Numbered from the stretch's first letter, positions 1-9,609 are shown. The stretch is DNA of 34,731 bases from Betaproteobacteria bacterium (GCA_003820645.1 RPOR01000016.1:1-34731), one strand, 5' to 3'. The notes: generated from the sequence alone by a model not told the origin. Numbers and translations are program-made.

Positions 1-900
1 AACGTGACCACTGAGGGCCGCGGTCACATCGTGTTCCTCATCGACCAGCATGATCTCAAGGGTTGCCGTACGGCCGAGGATCTCCTTGGCCTTGGCGGTA
101 TCCTGCACGCCGGGCAGCTGCACGACCACGCGATCGGCGCCCTGCTGCTGGATGATCGGCTCGGCCACACCCAGGTCATTGACGCGGTTGCGCAGCGTGT
201 TGATGTTCTGCAGCAAGGCGAACTCCTGGGTGCGGCGCTGCGCTTCCACTTTCAGCGTGCCGATGATCCGGAATTCCCCGCCATCGTCAGCCGTGCGCAG
301 TTCCAGATCCGGCATGTCCTTGGCGATGCGGGTCAGCGCCTTGTCGCGCATCGCGGCATCACGGAAACGCACGCTGACCGCGTCGCCTTCACGCGCAATG
401 CCCGAATGCTGCATGCGCTGCTCGCGCAGCAGGCCGCGGATATCGTTGGTGTAGGACTCCACCTTCTTGGCCAGCGCCGACTTCATGTCGACCTGCATCA
501 GGAAATGCACGCCGCCGCGCAGGTCCAGGCCCAGATACATCGGCAGCGCGCCGATGGAAGTCAGCCACTGCGGGCTGCGCGACAGCAGGTTGAGCGCGAC
601 CACGTAATCGTCGCCCAGCGCCCCCTGCAGCGCATCCTTGGCCTTCAACTGGTTTTCGGTAGTGGCAAACCGCGCCTTGACGCTGTTGGCATCGAGCGCG
701 ACACCCTCGGGCACCAGGCCGGCCTTCTTGAAGGTGTCCTCGATGCGCCCCATCAGCGCGGCATCGGCCTTCAGGTTGGCGCGCAGCGGCGATACCTGCA
801 CCGCAGGCACCTCGCCGTAAAAATTCGGCAGCGTGTAGATCAGCCCGACCACCACGGCGGCGGCAATCAGGATGTACTTCCAGAGGGGGTAGCGGTTCAT
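1..900 (-). CDS. secD: Protein translocase subunit SecD, N-terminal part (runs off the left edge)
   Basis: This is the first 300 codons of SecD, the membrane subunit that with SecF and YajC uses the proton motive force to help SecYEG export proteins. Translation from the ATG at 900 gives MNRYPLWKYILIAAAVVVGL, a first membrane helix at about residues 8-24. The SecD signature GLDLRGG lies at 124-130, and the P1 periplasmic region follows, with an IQQQGADRIVVQLPG segment. The rest of the gene, including the other five helices, lies beyond position 1. It follows yajC on the same strand, the usual order, with a 119-base gap that holds a strong hairpin. The Shine-Dalgarno sequence is weak, so translation may depend on upstream context. 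Identity is secure; only the truncation limits it. Confidence 0.97.
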   Translation of the reverse strand, partial: MNRYPLWKYILIAAAVVVGLIYTLPNFYGEVPAVQVSPLRANLKADAALMGRIEDTFKKAGLVPEGVALDANSVKARFATTENQLKAKDALQGALGDDYVVALNLLSRSPQWLTSIGALPMYLGLDLRGGVHFLMQVDMKSALAKKVESYTNDIRGLLREQRMQHSGIAREGDAVSVRFRDAAMRDKALTRIAKDMPDLELRTADDGGEFRIIGTLKVEAQRRTQEFALLQNINTLRNRVNDLGVAEPIIQQQGADRVVVQLPGVQDTAKAKEILGRTATLEIMLVDEEHDVTAALSGHV

Positions 901-955
901 TTGCGGACCGGTGAAGGCGTGAAGGGGCGCGTAGGTAAATGGGCGACGAGGTCAC

Positions 956-1004
956 CGGCGGTGAACGAACGGGGCATTGCCGCCCCATTGCCCGTTCACC
1001 GCCG
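956..1004 (-). promoter_or_regulatory. Intercistronic hairpin between yajC and secD
   Basis: A perfect 12-bp inverted repeat (CGGCGGTGAACG at 956-967, its complement at 993-1004) encloses 25 bases, which contain a second stem, GGGGC at 971-975 with GCCCC at 982-986. No T-run follows on either strand, so it does not look like an intrinsic terminator. It may be an RNA-stability or processing element that sets the yajC:secD ratio. The structure is seen; the role is inferred. Confidence 0.6.
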
Positions 1005-1019
1005 CACTTCTTTACGCGC

Positions 1020-1349
1020 TCATTGAATGGTCTTGATGGTGCCCTTGGGCAGCACCGTCTGGATCGCCGCGCGCTGCACCTGGATTTCAATGCCTGCGGC
1101 AATCGCCACGGTGATGTACTGATCGTCGACTTTGGTGATGCGGCCAAGGATGCCGCCGGCGGTCACCACTTCATCGCCCTTTTGCAGACCCTCGACCATG
1201 GTCTTGTGTTCCTTCGCGCGCTTCATCTGCGGGCGAATCATCAGGAAATACAGCACCGCGAACATCGCGAGTATGAGCAGTATGCTTTCGATGCCGCCGC
1301 CTTGTGACGCTGCTGCGGGGGCCTGGGCCCAGGCTGGACTGATTAACAA
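1020..1349 (-). CDS. yajC: Sec translocon accessory protein YajC
   Basis: YajC is a small single-helix inner-membrane protein that associates with SecDF. The 109-residue product has a hydrophobic helix at about 21-38 ending in the family motif MIRPQMKRAKEHK, then the typical C-terminal domain with KGDEVVTAGGILGRI. The start is a TTG at 1349, chosen because a clear GGAGG lies six bases upstream and no ATG fits. Length and order (tgt-yajC-secD) are normal for proteobacteria. The 101 bases between tgt and yajC contain short direct repeats (GCGCTCTCAAA twice near 1427-1442; GGCGCCTGAAG-like twice near 1375-1396) and no terminator, so it may be cotranscribed with tgt. Confidence 0.95.
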   Translation of the reverse strand: MLISPAWAQAPAAASQGGGIESILLILAMFAVLYFLMIRPQMKRAKEHKTMVEGLQKGDEVVTAGGILGRITKVDDQYITVAIAAGIEIQVQRAAIQTVLPKGTIKTIQ

Positions 1350-1450
1350 GATAAACCTCCGTTGCGGGGAATTGGCGCCTGAAGCGGCGCCTCAAGCCGG
1401 ACTGCTCCGGCGCCAAGCGCTCTCAAAGCGCGCTCTCAAAGCGTTGTATT

Positions 1451-3591
<2,141 letters not shown>

Positions 3592-3598
3592 CGCGCGG

Positions 3599-3604
3599 AT
3601 TATA
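3599..3604 (-). promoter_or_regulatory. Perfect -10 box immediately upstream of queA
   Basis: The minus strand reads TATAAT at 3604-3599, ending eight bases before the queA ATG. The best -35 candidate at a 17-base spacing is a poor TTCGGA (3627-3622). Transcription would start at or next to the ATG, which fits the absence of a ribosome-binding site. The hexamer is seen; use as the queA promoter is inferred. Confidence 0.5.
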
Positions 3605-3612
3605 CGGCGCGG

Positions 3613-3642
3613 TTGCCGGGCTCCGAATGTTTAGGGGATAAT
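3613..3642 (+). promoter_or_regulatory. Promoter of the tRNA-Leu locus
   Basis: TTGCCG at 3613-3618 and GATAAT at 3637-3642 are 18 bases apart, followed by the GC-rich stretch CCCCGCC, typical of the discriminator of growth-rate-regulated stable RNA promoters. The predicted start near 3649 lies just ahead of the broken tRNA-Leu copy, so the intact tRNA 143 bp downstream would be made with this copy in its 5' leader. Confidence 0.6.
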
Positions 3643-3655
3643 CCCCGCCTCCCTC

Positions 3656-3798
3656 GCCGGGGTGGCGGAATTGGTAGACGCACGGGACTCACAATATCGC
3701 GCTTGCGCGATATTGCGGCGTAGGCTAACTTGCGTAGCAAGTTAAGCGCCGCAGGCGCGGCCGGAGCCAAAATCCCGCCGACGAGGCGCGCACACCCA
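3656..3798 (+). pseudogene. Truncated tRNA-Leu(CAA) copy with a palindromic insertion in the anticodon loop
   Basis: Bases 3656-3691 repeat the first 36 bases of the intact tRNA-Leu at 3799, with one mismatch (G instead of A at tRNA position 7), up to the CTCA of the anticodon loop. There the match stops, and a 76-base insert (3692-3767) of nested palindromes follows. The tRNA match then resumes as CAAAATCCCGC (3768-3778), so the dinucleotide CA is present on both sides of the insert. The variable arm, T arm and 3' acceptor strand are missing, so this copy cannot form a tRNA. It appears to come from a tandem duplication followed by insertion and deletion. It is too short for a group I intron. 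Confidence 0.8.
3692..3758. repeat. Nested palindromic (REP/MITE-like) insert
   Basis: Three stems are visible: CAATATCGCG (3692-3701) with CGCGATATTG (3706-3715) around a 4-base loop; TGCGGCG (3714-3720) with CGCCGCA (3747-3753), enclosing AACTTGC (3727-3733) paired with GCAAGTT (3737-3743); and an alternative GCGCC/GGCGC stem at 3746-3758. The unit has no coding capacity. Its position inside a tRNA copy suggests a mobile palindromic element, but I see no second copy in this window to confirm that. Confidence 0.6.
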
Positions 3799-3885
3799 GC
3801 CGGGATGGCGGAATTGGTAGACGCACGGGACTCAAAATCCCGCGGTGGCAACACCATGAGAGTTCGATTCTCTCTCCCGGCACCA
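3799..3885 (+). tRNA. tRNA-Leu (anticodon CAA, reads UUG)
   Basis: This is an intact 87-base class II tRNA with encoded CCA. The acceptor GCCGGGA (3799-3805) pairs with TCCCGGC (3875-3881), followed by discriminator A and CCA at 3883-3885. The anticodon stem CGGGA/TCCCG holds the loop CTCAAAA, giving anticodon CAA. A long variable arm (GGTGGCAACACC) marks it as tRNA-Leu, and the T arm is GAGAG-TTCGATT-CTCTC. It lies 143 bp after the start of the broken copy and probably shares its promoter. Confidence 0.96.
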
Positions 3886-3944
3886 GCACGCAGCGGTGGG
3901 CTTCACTTCTGCGGCGACCTACAGGCGAACGCGCGGAACAGCCC

Positions 3945-4487
3945 ATGTCCACACCCACCGTTCCGGCACACCGCATCGAAGTGCGCATCCAGGAGCTGTC
4001 GCAGCTGTTCAACTCCATGGACCCGACGCCCTTCCATCACAAGGACCTCGATCCGGATGCCGAGGAGTTCATCATCAGCTGGGCCCAGGAGCATCCCCGC
4101 GATGCCGAACTCGAAATCCTGATCCATGTCGCCGGCGGCAATCCGCCCGCCGACGCCGAGGCCCTGGTCGGCGAAGCGCTGCACAACTACTTCGATTACC
4201 GCGCCGCGCACGCGCAACGCGAGTTCCGCCAGCTGATGCAGCGCGGCCGGCGCAGCCTGGTCATCGGCTTGGGTTTTCTGGCGAGCTGCCTGCTGCTCGC
4301 CGAACAGATCGGCCACGCCTCAGCCGGAACCTTCGCGACCATCGTGCGCGAGAGCGTGCTCATCGGCGGCTGGGTCGCGATGTGGCGCCCGCTGGAAATC
4401 TTCCTCTATGACTGGTGGCCGCTCACCAGCCGGCGACGCATGTTCGAGAAACTCGCTCGCGCGACGGTCCGCATCACCACGGGTTAA
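3945..4487 (+). CDS. Conserved hypothetical membrane protein, two predicted helices
   Basis: I do not recognise a named family. The 180-residue product has a soluble, acidic N-terminal half (about residues 1-95, with FHHKDLDPDAEEFIISW). Then come two hydrophobic segments: about 104-120 (SLVIGLGFLASCLLLAEQI) and about 128-152 (FATIVRESVLIGGWVAMWRP, then LEIFLYDWWPL). A short basic tail follows (SRRRMFEKLARATVRI). The ATG at 3945 is the first plausible start; its ribosome-binding site is weak. It starts 60 bases after the tRNA and may be read from the same promoter. It ends tail to tail with panC, the two stop codons overlapping within TTAA. Coding is supported by the clear helix pattern and basic tail; the function is unknown. 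Confidence 0.75.
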   Translation: MSTPTVPAHRIEVRIQELSQLFNSMDPTPFHHKDLDPDAEEFIISWAQEHPRDAELEILIHVAGGNPPADAEALVGEALHNYFDYRAAHAQREFRQLMQRGRRSLVIGLGFLASCLLLAEQIGHASAGTFATIVRESVLIGGWVAMWRPLEIFLYDWWPLTSRRRMFEKLARATVRITTG

Positions 4488-5314
4488 CGGTCAATCTCGA
4501 TATTGTCGATCAGCCGCGTCCTGCCCAGGCGGGCGGCGGCGAGCACCACGAGTTCGTGTTCACCGTTGACCGGCGGCCGCAGATCCGAGCGGCGACGCAC
4601 CGTCACATAGTCCGGTTTCCAGCCGTTGTCGGCGAGCATGGACATGCCGTGCAGCTCGAGGCGCTGATAGTCGTGAGCGCCCGCCTTCATGCCGTCGCGC
4701 ACCTCCTGCAGCACCCGGTAGAGCCGCGGCGCCTCGCTGCGTTCCTCCGCCGACAGATAACCGTTGCGCGAGGACAGCGCGAGGCCGTCCGGCGCACGCA
4801 CGGTGTCTGCCGGGATGATTTCGATCGGCAGTGCAAACTGGCGAACCATGTCACGCAACACCAGGTACTGCTGATAATCCTTCTTGCCGAAAATCGCCGA
4901 ATGCGGCATCACCAGATTGAACAGCTTGAGCACCACCGTGGCCACACCGCGGAAATGCCCCGGCCGATGCGCCCCCTCGAGAATGTTCTGCAGGTCGGAC
5001 GGTTCGACGACAAAGGTCTGCGGCTCCGGATAAATGGCCTTTTCGTCCGGCACAAATACCACGTCAACGCCGGCGTCACGCAGCTTGTCGCAATCCGACT
5101 GCAGCGTGCGCGGGTAGCGGTCGTAATCCTCGCGCGGCCCGAACTGCAGGCGGTTGACGAAAATGCTGACGACGGTGCATGCGGCACGCGGCTTGGCGAT
5201 GCGCATCAGCTCGATATGCCCCTCGTGCAGATTGCCCATGGTCGGCACGAACACGTTGTTCGGCTCGCGGCGCAGGCGCTCCCGCAGTTCGGGGACGGAA
5301 TGGATGACGTCCAT
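4484..5314 (-). CDS. panC: Pantothenate synthetase
   Basis: PanC joins pantoate and beta-alanine with ATP to form pantothenate. The 276-residue product has the nucleotidyltransferase HxGH-type motif in VPTMGNLHEGH (23-33), RPGHFRGVATVV in the middle, GKKDYQQYLVLRDM, and the KMSKS-like loop DGLALSSRNGYLS. One oddity is FVNRLQFGP: arginine 55 stands where the family usually has proline (FVNPLQF). It lies downstream of panB on the same strand, separated by 103 bases that contain degenerate heptad repeats and no terminator, so it is probably cotranscribed or has its own weak promoter there. Confidence 0.96.
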   Translation of the reverse strand: MDVIHSVPELRERLRREPNNVFVPTMGNLHEGHIELMRIAKPRAACTVVSIFVNRLQFGPREDYDRYPRTLQSDCDKLRDAGVDVVFVPDEKAIYPEPQTFVVEPSDLQNILEGAHRPGHFRGVATVVLKLFNLVMPHSAIFGKKDYQQYLVLRDMVRQFALPIEIIPADTVRAPDGLALSSRNGYLSAEERSEAPRLYRVLQEVRDGMKAGAHDYQRLELHGMSMLADNGWKPDYVTVRRRSDLRPPVNGEHELVVLAAARLGRTRLIDNIEIDR

Positions 5315-5330
5315 GGCATTCAGTGCAGAT

Positions 5331-5412
5331 TGCGGAGTACGGAGTGATGTGCGGGAAGCCCGCGATGATACCGGAGACCGGCGCCCTTATTATGCATTTC
5401 GCACTTTGCGCT
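5331..5412. repeat. Degenerate heptanucleotide repeats between panB and panC
   Basis: Plus-strand bases 5331-5351 read TGCGGAG, TACGGAG, TGATGTG as consecutive sevens. On the minus strand, 5409-5389 read GCAAAGT, GCGAAAT, GCATAAT. The same kind of heptads recur at 21,240-21,267. They resemble the short tandem heptad repeats found in intergenic DNA of some bacteria. Confidence 0.45.
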
Positions 5413-5417
5413 CATCG

Positions 5418-6212
5418 CTAGAATGAATGTTCGCGCCCCGGAAACCGGCCGCCCCGTACTTCCTTGACATAGAGCCCGACGGCGTCCTGGATCGAGCCGG
5501 CCGCGGCCTTCATGAAATTCTTGACGAACTTGGCTTTCTTGCCCGGATAAACGTCGAGCATGTCATGCAGCACCAGCACCTGACCGTGGCAATCGGCACC
5601 GGCGCCGATGCCGATCGTCGGCACCGTTGCCGCCGCGGTGATCTGGCTCGCCAGCACCGCGGGAATCGCTTCGAGCACGATCATGCCGGCGCCCGCCTGC
5701 TCGAGTATCCGCGCATCGTCCAGCATGCGCTGCGCAGCGTCCTCGGCCCTGCCCTGCACCCGGTAACCGCCGAGCTGGTGCACCGATTGCGGCGTCAGGC
5801 CGAGATGGCCGCACACCGGAATGCCGCGCTCGGTCAGGAAGGAAATCGTCTCCAGCATCGGCCGCCCGCCCTCGATTTTCACCATCTGCGCACCGGCCGC
5901 CATGATCTCGGCGGCATTGCGGAAGGCGTCCTGCGGACTCACCTGGAACGTACCGAACGGCATGTCGCCGATGATGAACGCGCGCTTCGCACCGCGCGCC
6001 ACGCATTGCGTGTGATACACCATGTCGCGCAACGACACCGGCAGCGTCGATTCATGCCCCTGCAGCACGTTGCCCAGCGAGTCGCCGACCAGCAGCGTGT
6101 CGAGGCCCGCATCATCCAGCAGCGTCGCAAAACTGGCGTCATAACAGGTCAGCATCGTGATCTTGTCGCCGTCCCGCATCATCTTGTGCAACGTGCTCAG
6201 CGTAGTACGCAT
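5418..6212 (-). CDS. panB: 3-methyl-2-oxobutanoate hydroxymethyltransferase
   Basis: PanB makes ketopantoate from 2-oxoisovalerate and methylene-tetrahydrofolate, the first committed step to pantothenate. The start at 6212 ([12 protein letters not shown]) is preferred over an in-frame TTG at 6227, because a GAGGGGGG ribosome-binding site sits five bases upstream of it and the family begins here. The 264-residue barrel shows TCYDASFA, the metal-binding GDSLGNV (43-49), [21 protein letters not shown] and GIGAG. It follows the deoxynucleoside kinase gene by 11 bases and precedes panC, making one pantothenate unit with a folate gene (folK) just upstream. Confidence 0.97.
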   Translation of the reverse strand: MRTTLSTLHKMMRDGDKITMLTCYDASFATLLDDAGLDTLLVGDSLGNVLQGHESTLPVSLRDMVYHTQCVARGAKRAFIIGDMPFGTFQVSPQDAFRNAAEIMAAGAQMVKIEGGRPMLETISFLTERGIPVCGHLGLTPQSVHQLGGYRVQGRAEDAAQRMLDDARILEQAGAGMIVLEAIPAVLASQITAAATVPTIGIGAGADCHGQVLVLHDMLDVYPGKKAKFVKNFMKAAAGSIQDAVGLYVKEVRGGRFPGREHSF

Positions 6213-6223
6213 GGCATCCCCCC

Positions 6224-6868
6224 TCAAATTCCCAGGCTGAAAAACTCGCGCGGACCGCGCATGGCGTTGATCCGCTGCAACAATAAATCAAAATCCGCAG
6301 CCGAATCAACGAAGTTCAGATGCTCGGAATTGACGATCAGCAGCGGCGCCGCAGTGTAATGATGGAAAAACCGCGCGTAAGCGTCGGCGAGACGCACCAG
6401 ATACTCGTCAGGTATGGTTCTTTCGTAGACCGTGGCACGCCGGCGCACCCGTTCCACCAGCGTTGCGCCGCCCGCCTGCAGATAAATCACGATATCCGGC
6501 TGCGGTGCCTGCGGCTTCAGATGCTCGAAGATCTGCCGGTAGAGCGCGAGTTCGTCATCATTGAGCGTGAGCCGTGCGAACAGCGGATCCTTCTCCAGCA
6601 TGAAATCAGCGACCGTAACACCGCGAAACAGATCCGACTGCACGAGTTCGCGCACCTGGTTGATGCGCTGGAACAGGAAAAACAGCTGTGCCGGCAGTGC
6701 ATAGCGCGCAGCGTCCTGGTAGAAGCCCGGCAGAAAGGGATTCGCGTCCGGATCCTCGAACAGCGTTGCCGCACCGAGATGGGCGGCAAGTCGCCGCGCC
6801 AGCGTGGTCTTGCCGGAACCGATCGGCCCCTCGACCACGACATAACGGTACTTGGCGGCAAGGGTCAT
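6224..6868 (-). CDS. Deoxynucleoside kinase (deoxyadenosine/deoxycytidine kinase family)
   Basis: The product phosphorylates deoxynucleosides for nucleotide salvage. The 214-residue protein has a P-loop GPIGSGKT at 14-21, a dNK-type [12 protein letters not shown] segment, [13 protein letters not shown] with the acidic and arginine residues of the active site, and [18 protein letters not shown] in the lid region. The family includes dAK/dGK/dCK enzymes, and the exact substrate cannot be told from sequence. It lies between folK and panB, a placement common in betaproteobacteria. Its stop is 11 bases before the panB start, so the two are likely cotranscribed. Confidence 0.9.
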   Translation of the reverse strand: MTLAAKYRYVVVEGPIGSGKTTLARRLAAHLGAATLFEDPDANPFLPGFYQDAARYALPAQLFFLFQRINQVRELVQSDLFRGVTVADFMLEKDPLFARLTLNDDELALYRQIFEHLKPQAPQPDIVIYLQAGGATLVERVRRRATVYERTIPDEYLVRLADAYARFFHHYTAAPLLIVNSEHLNFVDSAADFDLLLQRINAMRGPREFFSLGI

Positions 6869-6934
6869 GCGGCAAAGTCCCGGTTCCCGGCGGCAAGCGT
6901 CACGCCGCAGGTCCCCAACACCTGACGACGCAGG

Positions 6935-7438
6935 TCACGCCGGCATCCGCTGCAGCCGTGCGACACTTCCCGCATCGGCGCCCGCGGCCAGGTCGCGTAC
7001 CCGGCCATGACCGGGGACAAACGCTTCCGGCGCCACTTCCGCCAGCGGCACCAGCACGAACGCGCGCTCCAGCATGCGGGCGTGCGGAATGGTCAGCCCC
7101 GGTTCGTGCATCACGACATCGCCATAGAGCAGGATGTCCAGATCCAGCGTGCGCGGTGCGTTGGCGAAATCGCGGACGCGGCCTTGTGCACGTTCGATGT
7201 CGAGCAATGCCGCGAGCAACGCGTGCGGCAAGAGCGCTGTCTCGATCACGGCAACGGCGTTGATGAAGTCTGGCTGATCGGTGTAACCCACCGCTGCGCT
7301 GCGGTACAGCGACGAGCGCGCTGCCAGCCGCGTATCGGGCAGTGCCGCGAGCGCGGCAAAGCCGGCTTCAATCTGGCGCACGGGCTCGCCGATGTTGGCG
7401 CCGAGCGCAATACAAGCGGTGTGCGTCTGCCGGCCCAC
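6935..7438 (-). CDS. folK: 2-amino-4-hydroxy-6-hydroxymethyldihydropteridine pyrophosphokinase
   Basis: FolK pyrophosphorylates 6-hydroxymethyl-dihydropterin on the folate pathway. Diagnostic segments in the 167-residue protein are IALGANIGEP, YTDQPDFINAVA, RTLDLDILLYGD (the metal-binding DxD) and IPHARMLERAFVLVPL. The start is a GTG at 7438, five bases after the pcnB stop (stop at 7444), so it probably relies on coupling; no strong ribosome-binding site is seen. A 66-base gap separates it from the downstream kinase. PanB uses a folate cofactor, which gives some logic to this neighbourhood. Confidence 0.95.
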   Translation of the reverse strand: MGRQTHTACIALGANIGEPVRQIEAGFAALAALPDTRLAARSSLYRSAAVGYTDQPDFINAVAVIETALLPHALLAALLDIERAQGRVRDFANAPRTLDLDILLYGDVVMHEPGLTIPHARMLERAFVLVPLAEVAPEAFVPGHGRVRDLAAGADAGSVARLQRMPA

Positions 7439-7443
7439 CCGCT

Positions 7444-8784
7444 TCAGTCCGCCGCTGGCGCTGCCGCGGCAGCCGGCTTGCGGCGGCGTCGCTTGCGGCG
7501 CTTCTTCACCGGGCCGCTATCCGCCACCAGCATCGTCGCGCGGGCATCGGCGTCGGCATTCTGGAAACTGGTCCACCAGTCGCCCAACTCCGTGGGCACC
7601 TCGCCGCTCTCGCAGCGCAGCAGCAGGAAATCGTATGCCGCACGGAACCGCGGATGCTCGAGCAGCCGGAATGGGCGCTGGCCGGACCGCTGCTCGAAGC
7701 GCGGCTGCAGCACCCACAGCTCCTTCATGTCGGACGTGAAGCGGCGGGGAATCGCCAGCTGCTCGGTCTGCTTGTCGAGCACCTCATCCATCGCTTCATG
7801 CAGCGCCGGCGCCGGCGGTACGCCGCGCGCCTCGATTTTCTTCCATGCCGCGAGTACTTCATGCCAGGTCAGCGCGGCAAACAGGAATGCCGGCGATATC
7901 GGCTTGTCGGCGAGGACGCGTGCATCGGTGTTCTTCAGCGCCAGCATCACGAAGCGCTCGCCGAGCGGCTGCTCGAGGATCACGTCGAGCAGGGGCAGCA
8001 GCCCGTGGTGCAGGCCTTCCTTGCGCAGGCGCTTCACGCACTCCGCTGCGTGGCCCGACAGCAGCAGCTTGAGCATTTCGTCGTACAGGCGCGCCGCCGG
8101 CACGTTGGCAAGCAGTGGCGCCAGCGCCTTGATCGGCTTGCGCGTATTCGTGTCGATTTCGAGACCGCAGGCCGCGGCAAAACGCACGGCGCGCAACATG
8201 CGTACCGGGTCTTCCCGGTAGCGCTGCGCCGGTTCGCCGATGATGCGCAGGCGCTTGCGCTTGAGGTCGGCAACCCCGCCGTGGTAGTCCCATACCTGCT
8301 CGCGGGAAGGATCATAGAACAGCGCATTGATCGTGAAATCGCGGCGCGTCGCGTCCTGCGCCTGGTCGCCCCAGACGTTGTCGCGCAACAGTCGGCCATG
8401 TTCATCCTCGACGCGCGTGCCGGCGTCGCCTTCGGCAGCAGGCCCGCGAAACGTCGACACCTCGACCATGTCGCGCCCGCACAGCACGTGGACGATGCGG
8501 AAACGCCGGCCGATCATGCGCGATCGCCGGAAGATGCCGCGCACTTCCTCGGGCGTCGCATCGGTGGCAATGTCAAAATCCTTGGGATCGCGGCCGAGGA
8601 TCAGGTCGCGCACGGCGCCGCCGACGACGAACGCCTTGTAGCCCGCTTCCTGCAGCGCATCGCAGGTGCGCAGCGCACAGCTGCCGATGCGATCGCGGCT
8701 GATGCCGTGCTCGCGCACCGCGATGATCCGCGGTTTGCCCGATTTGAACATGCGGCCCACGCGGCCGAGCAGCTTGTTGATCAT
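7444..8784 (-). CDS. pcnB: Poly(A) polymerase I
   Basis: PcnB adds 3' poly(A) tails that mark RNA for decay. The 446-residue protein is a class II nucleotidyltransferase: FVVGGAVRDLILGRDPKDFD carries the catalytic D69 and D71, followed by RDFTINALFYD, GGVADLKRKRLRIIG and REDPVRMLRAVRF, which are shared with CCA-adding enzymes. The long basic tail VKKRRKRRRRK and an Ala/Pro-rich end are typical of PcnB and argue against a CCA enzyme. The ATG at 8784 is followed by MINKLLGRVGRMF. A perfect TATAAT lies about 120 bases upstream. folK follows by five bases. Confidence 0.95.
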   Translation of the reverse strand: MINKLLGRVGRMFKSGKPRIIAVREHGISRDRIGSCALRTCDALQEAGYKAFVVGGAVRDLILGRDPKDFDIATDATPEEVRGIFRRSRMIGRRFRIVHVLCGRDMVEVSTFRGPAAEGDAGTRVEDEHGRLLRDNVWGDQAQDATRRDFTINALFYDPSREQVWDYHGGVADLKRKRLRIIGEPAQRYREDPVRMLRAVRFAAACGLEIDTNTRKPIKALAPLLANVPAARLYDEMLKLLLSGHAAECVKRLRKEGLHHGLLPLLDVILEQPLGERFVMLALKNTDARVLADKPISPAFLFAALTWHEVLAAWKKIEARGVPPAPALHEAMDEVLDKQTEQLAIPRRFTSDMKELWVLQPRFEQRSGQRPFRLLEHPRFRAAYDFLLLRCESGEVPTELGDWWTSFQNADADARATMLVADSGPVKKRRKRRRRKPAAAAAPAAD

Positions 8785-8905
8785 TCAGAAATCACGCAAA
8801 GATACATGCAGAGGCATTCGTGCGGAGCGTCATGCGGCGACATCAGTCAGCGCATTCAGGGAGAACCGGAAAAGACCCGGGAATTCCACGCGGGAAACCG
8901 GCGCG

Positions 8906-8911
8906 ATTATA
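8906..8911 (-). promoter_or_regulatory. Probable -10 box of pcnB
   Basis: The minus strand reads TATAAT at 8911-8906, upstream of pcnB in an otherwise empty 168-base gap. No good -35 is found at 16-18 bases. The leader would be about 115 bases long. The hexamer is seen; its use is inferred. Confidence 0.4.
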
Positions 8912-8952
8912 CATGGCTGCGCACTTGCCATCGCCGCGCACGGCGCACCCGC

Positions 8953-9609
8953 TCAGCCCAGGCTGATGACCGGCCAGCCGCGCGCAGTCGCGTGCGCCCG
9001 CAATGCGGCATCGGGATCGACTGCGACCGGATGACTGACCTGCTCGAGCAGCGGCAGATCATTGTGGGAATCGCTATAAAATGTTGATTTAATTATACTT
9101 TTCAGACTCTGCCCGCGGGCCGCCAGCCACCCTTCCAGGCGCGCAACCTTGCCCTCGCGAAAGCACGGCGTGCCGCAGACGCCACCGGTGAATTCACCGT
9201 CGTGAATCTCGGGGTCGGTGGCGATCAGGTGTTCAATGCCGAAGGCGCGCGCAATCGGCGCGGTGACGAAACTGTTGGTCGCGGTGATGATGACCCGCAC
9301 TTCGCCGCGATGGCGCTCGACCAGCGCGCGCGCCGAGTCGCGCATCATCGGCGCGATGCGCTCCGCCATGAATTGCGCATGCCAGGCATCGAGCACCTGC
9401 CGCGGATGACGCGACAGCGGCTTCAGCTGGAAGTCGAGAAACTCATGGATGTCCAGTGTCCCCGCCTTGTACTGATCGTAAAACGTCTGGTTACGCGCTT
9501 CGTAGACTTCGCGGTCGAGCACGCCGCGATCGATCAGGAACTGCGCCCATTCGAAATCGCTGTCGCCGGCGAGCAGCGTATTGTCCAGATCAAACAGTGC
9601 CAGCATCAT
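8953..9609 (-). CDS. HAD-IB family phosphatase (phosphoserine phosphatase-like)
   Basis: The 218-residue protein is a haloacid dehalogenase-type phosphatase of the IB subgroup. Motif I is FDLDNTLLAGD (nucleophile D7, acid/base D9), motif II is VIITATNSF, and motif IV is YSDSHNDLPLLEQV; a helical cap lies between motifs I and II. Members of this subgroup act on small phosphorylated metabolites such as phosphoserine, and the substrate here is not determined. The gene sits between hda and pcnB, 47 bases after hda, an arrangement common in betaproteobacteria. The ATG at 9609 gives MMLALFDLDNT, so a start at the second ATG is equally possible. Confidence 0.88.
   Translation of the reverse strand: MMLALFDLDNTLLAGDSDFEWAQFLIDRGVLDREVYEARNQTFYDQYKAGTLDIHEFLDFQLKPLSRHPRQVLDAWHAQFMAERIAPMMRDSARALVERHRGEVRVIITATNSFVTAPIARAFGIEHLIATDPEIHDGEFTGGVCGTPCFREGKVARLEGWLAARGQSLKSIIKSTFYSDSHNDLPLLEQVSHPVAVDPDAALRAHATARGWPVISLG

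Noticed and set aside
4-1026. Long plus-strand open frame opposite secD and yajC
   Set aside because: It is the antisense shadow of two certain genes in GC-rich DNA and its translation shows no family feature. The same holds for long frames opposite tgt, queA, panC, panB, pcnB, purM and the CheB-CheR-PAS gene.
3656-3885. Group I intron in tRNA-Leu
   Set aside because: The insertion point in the anticodon loop is suggestive, but the insert is only 76 bases, lacks a catalytic core, and the 3' exon is incomplete, while a complete tRNA follows.
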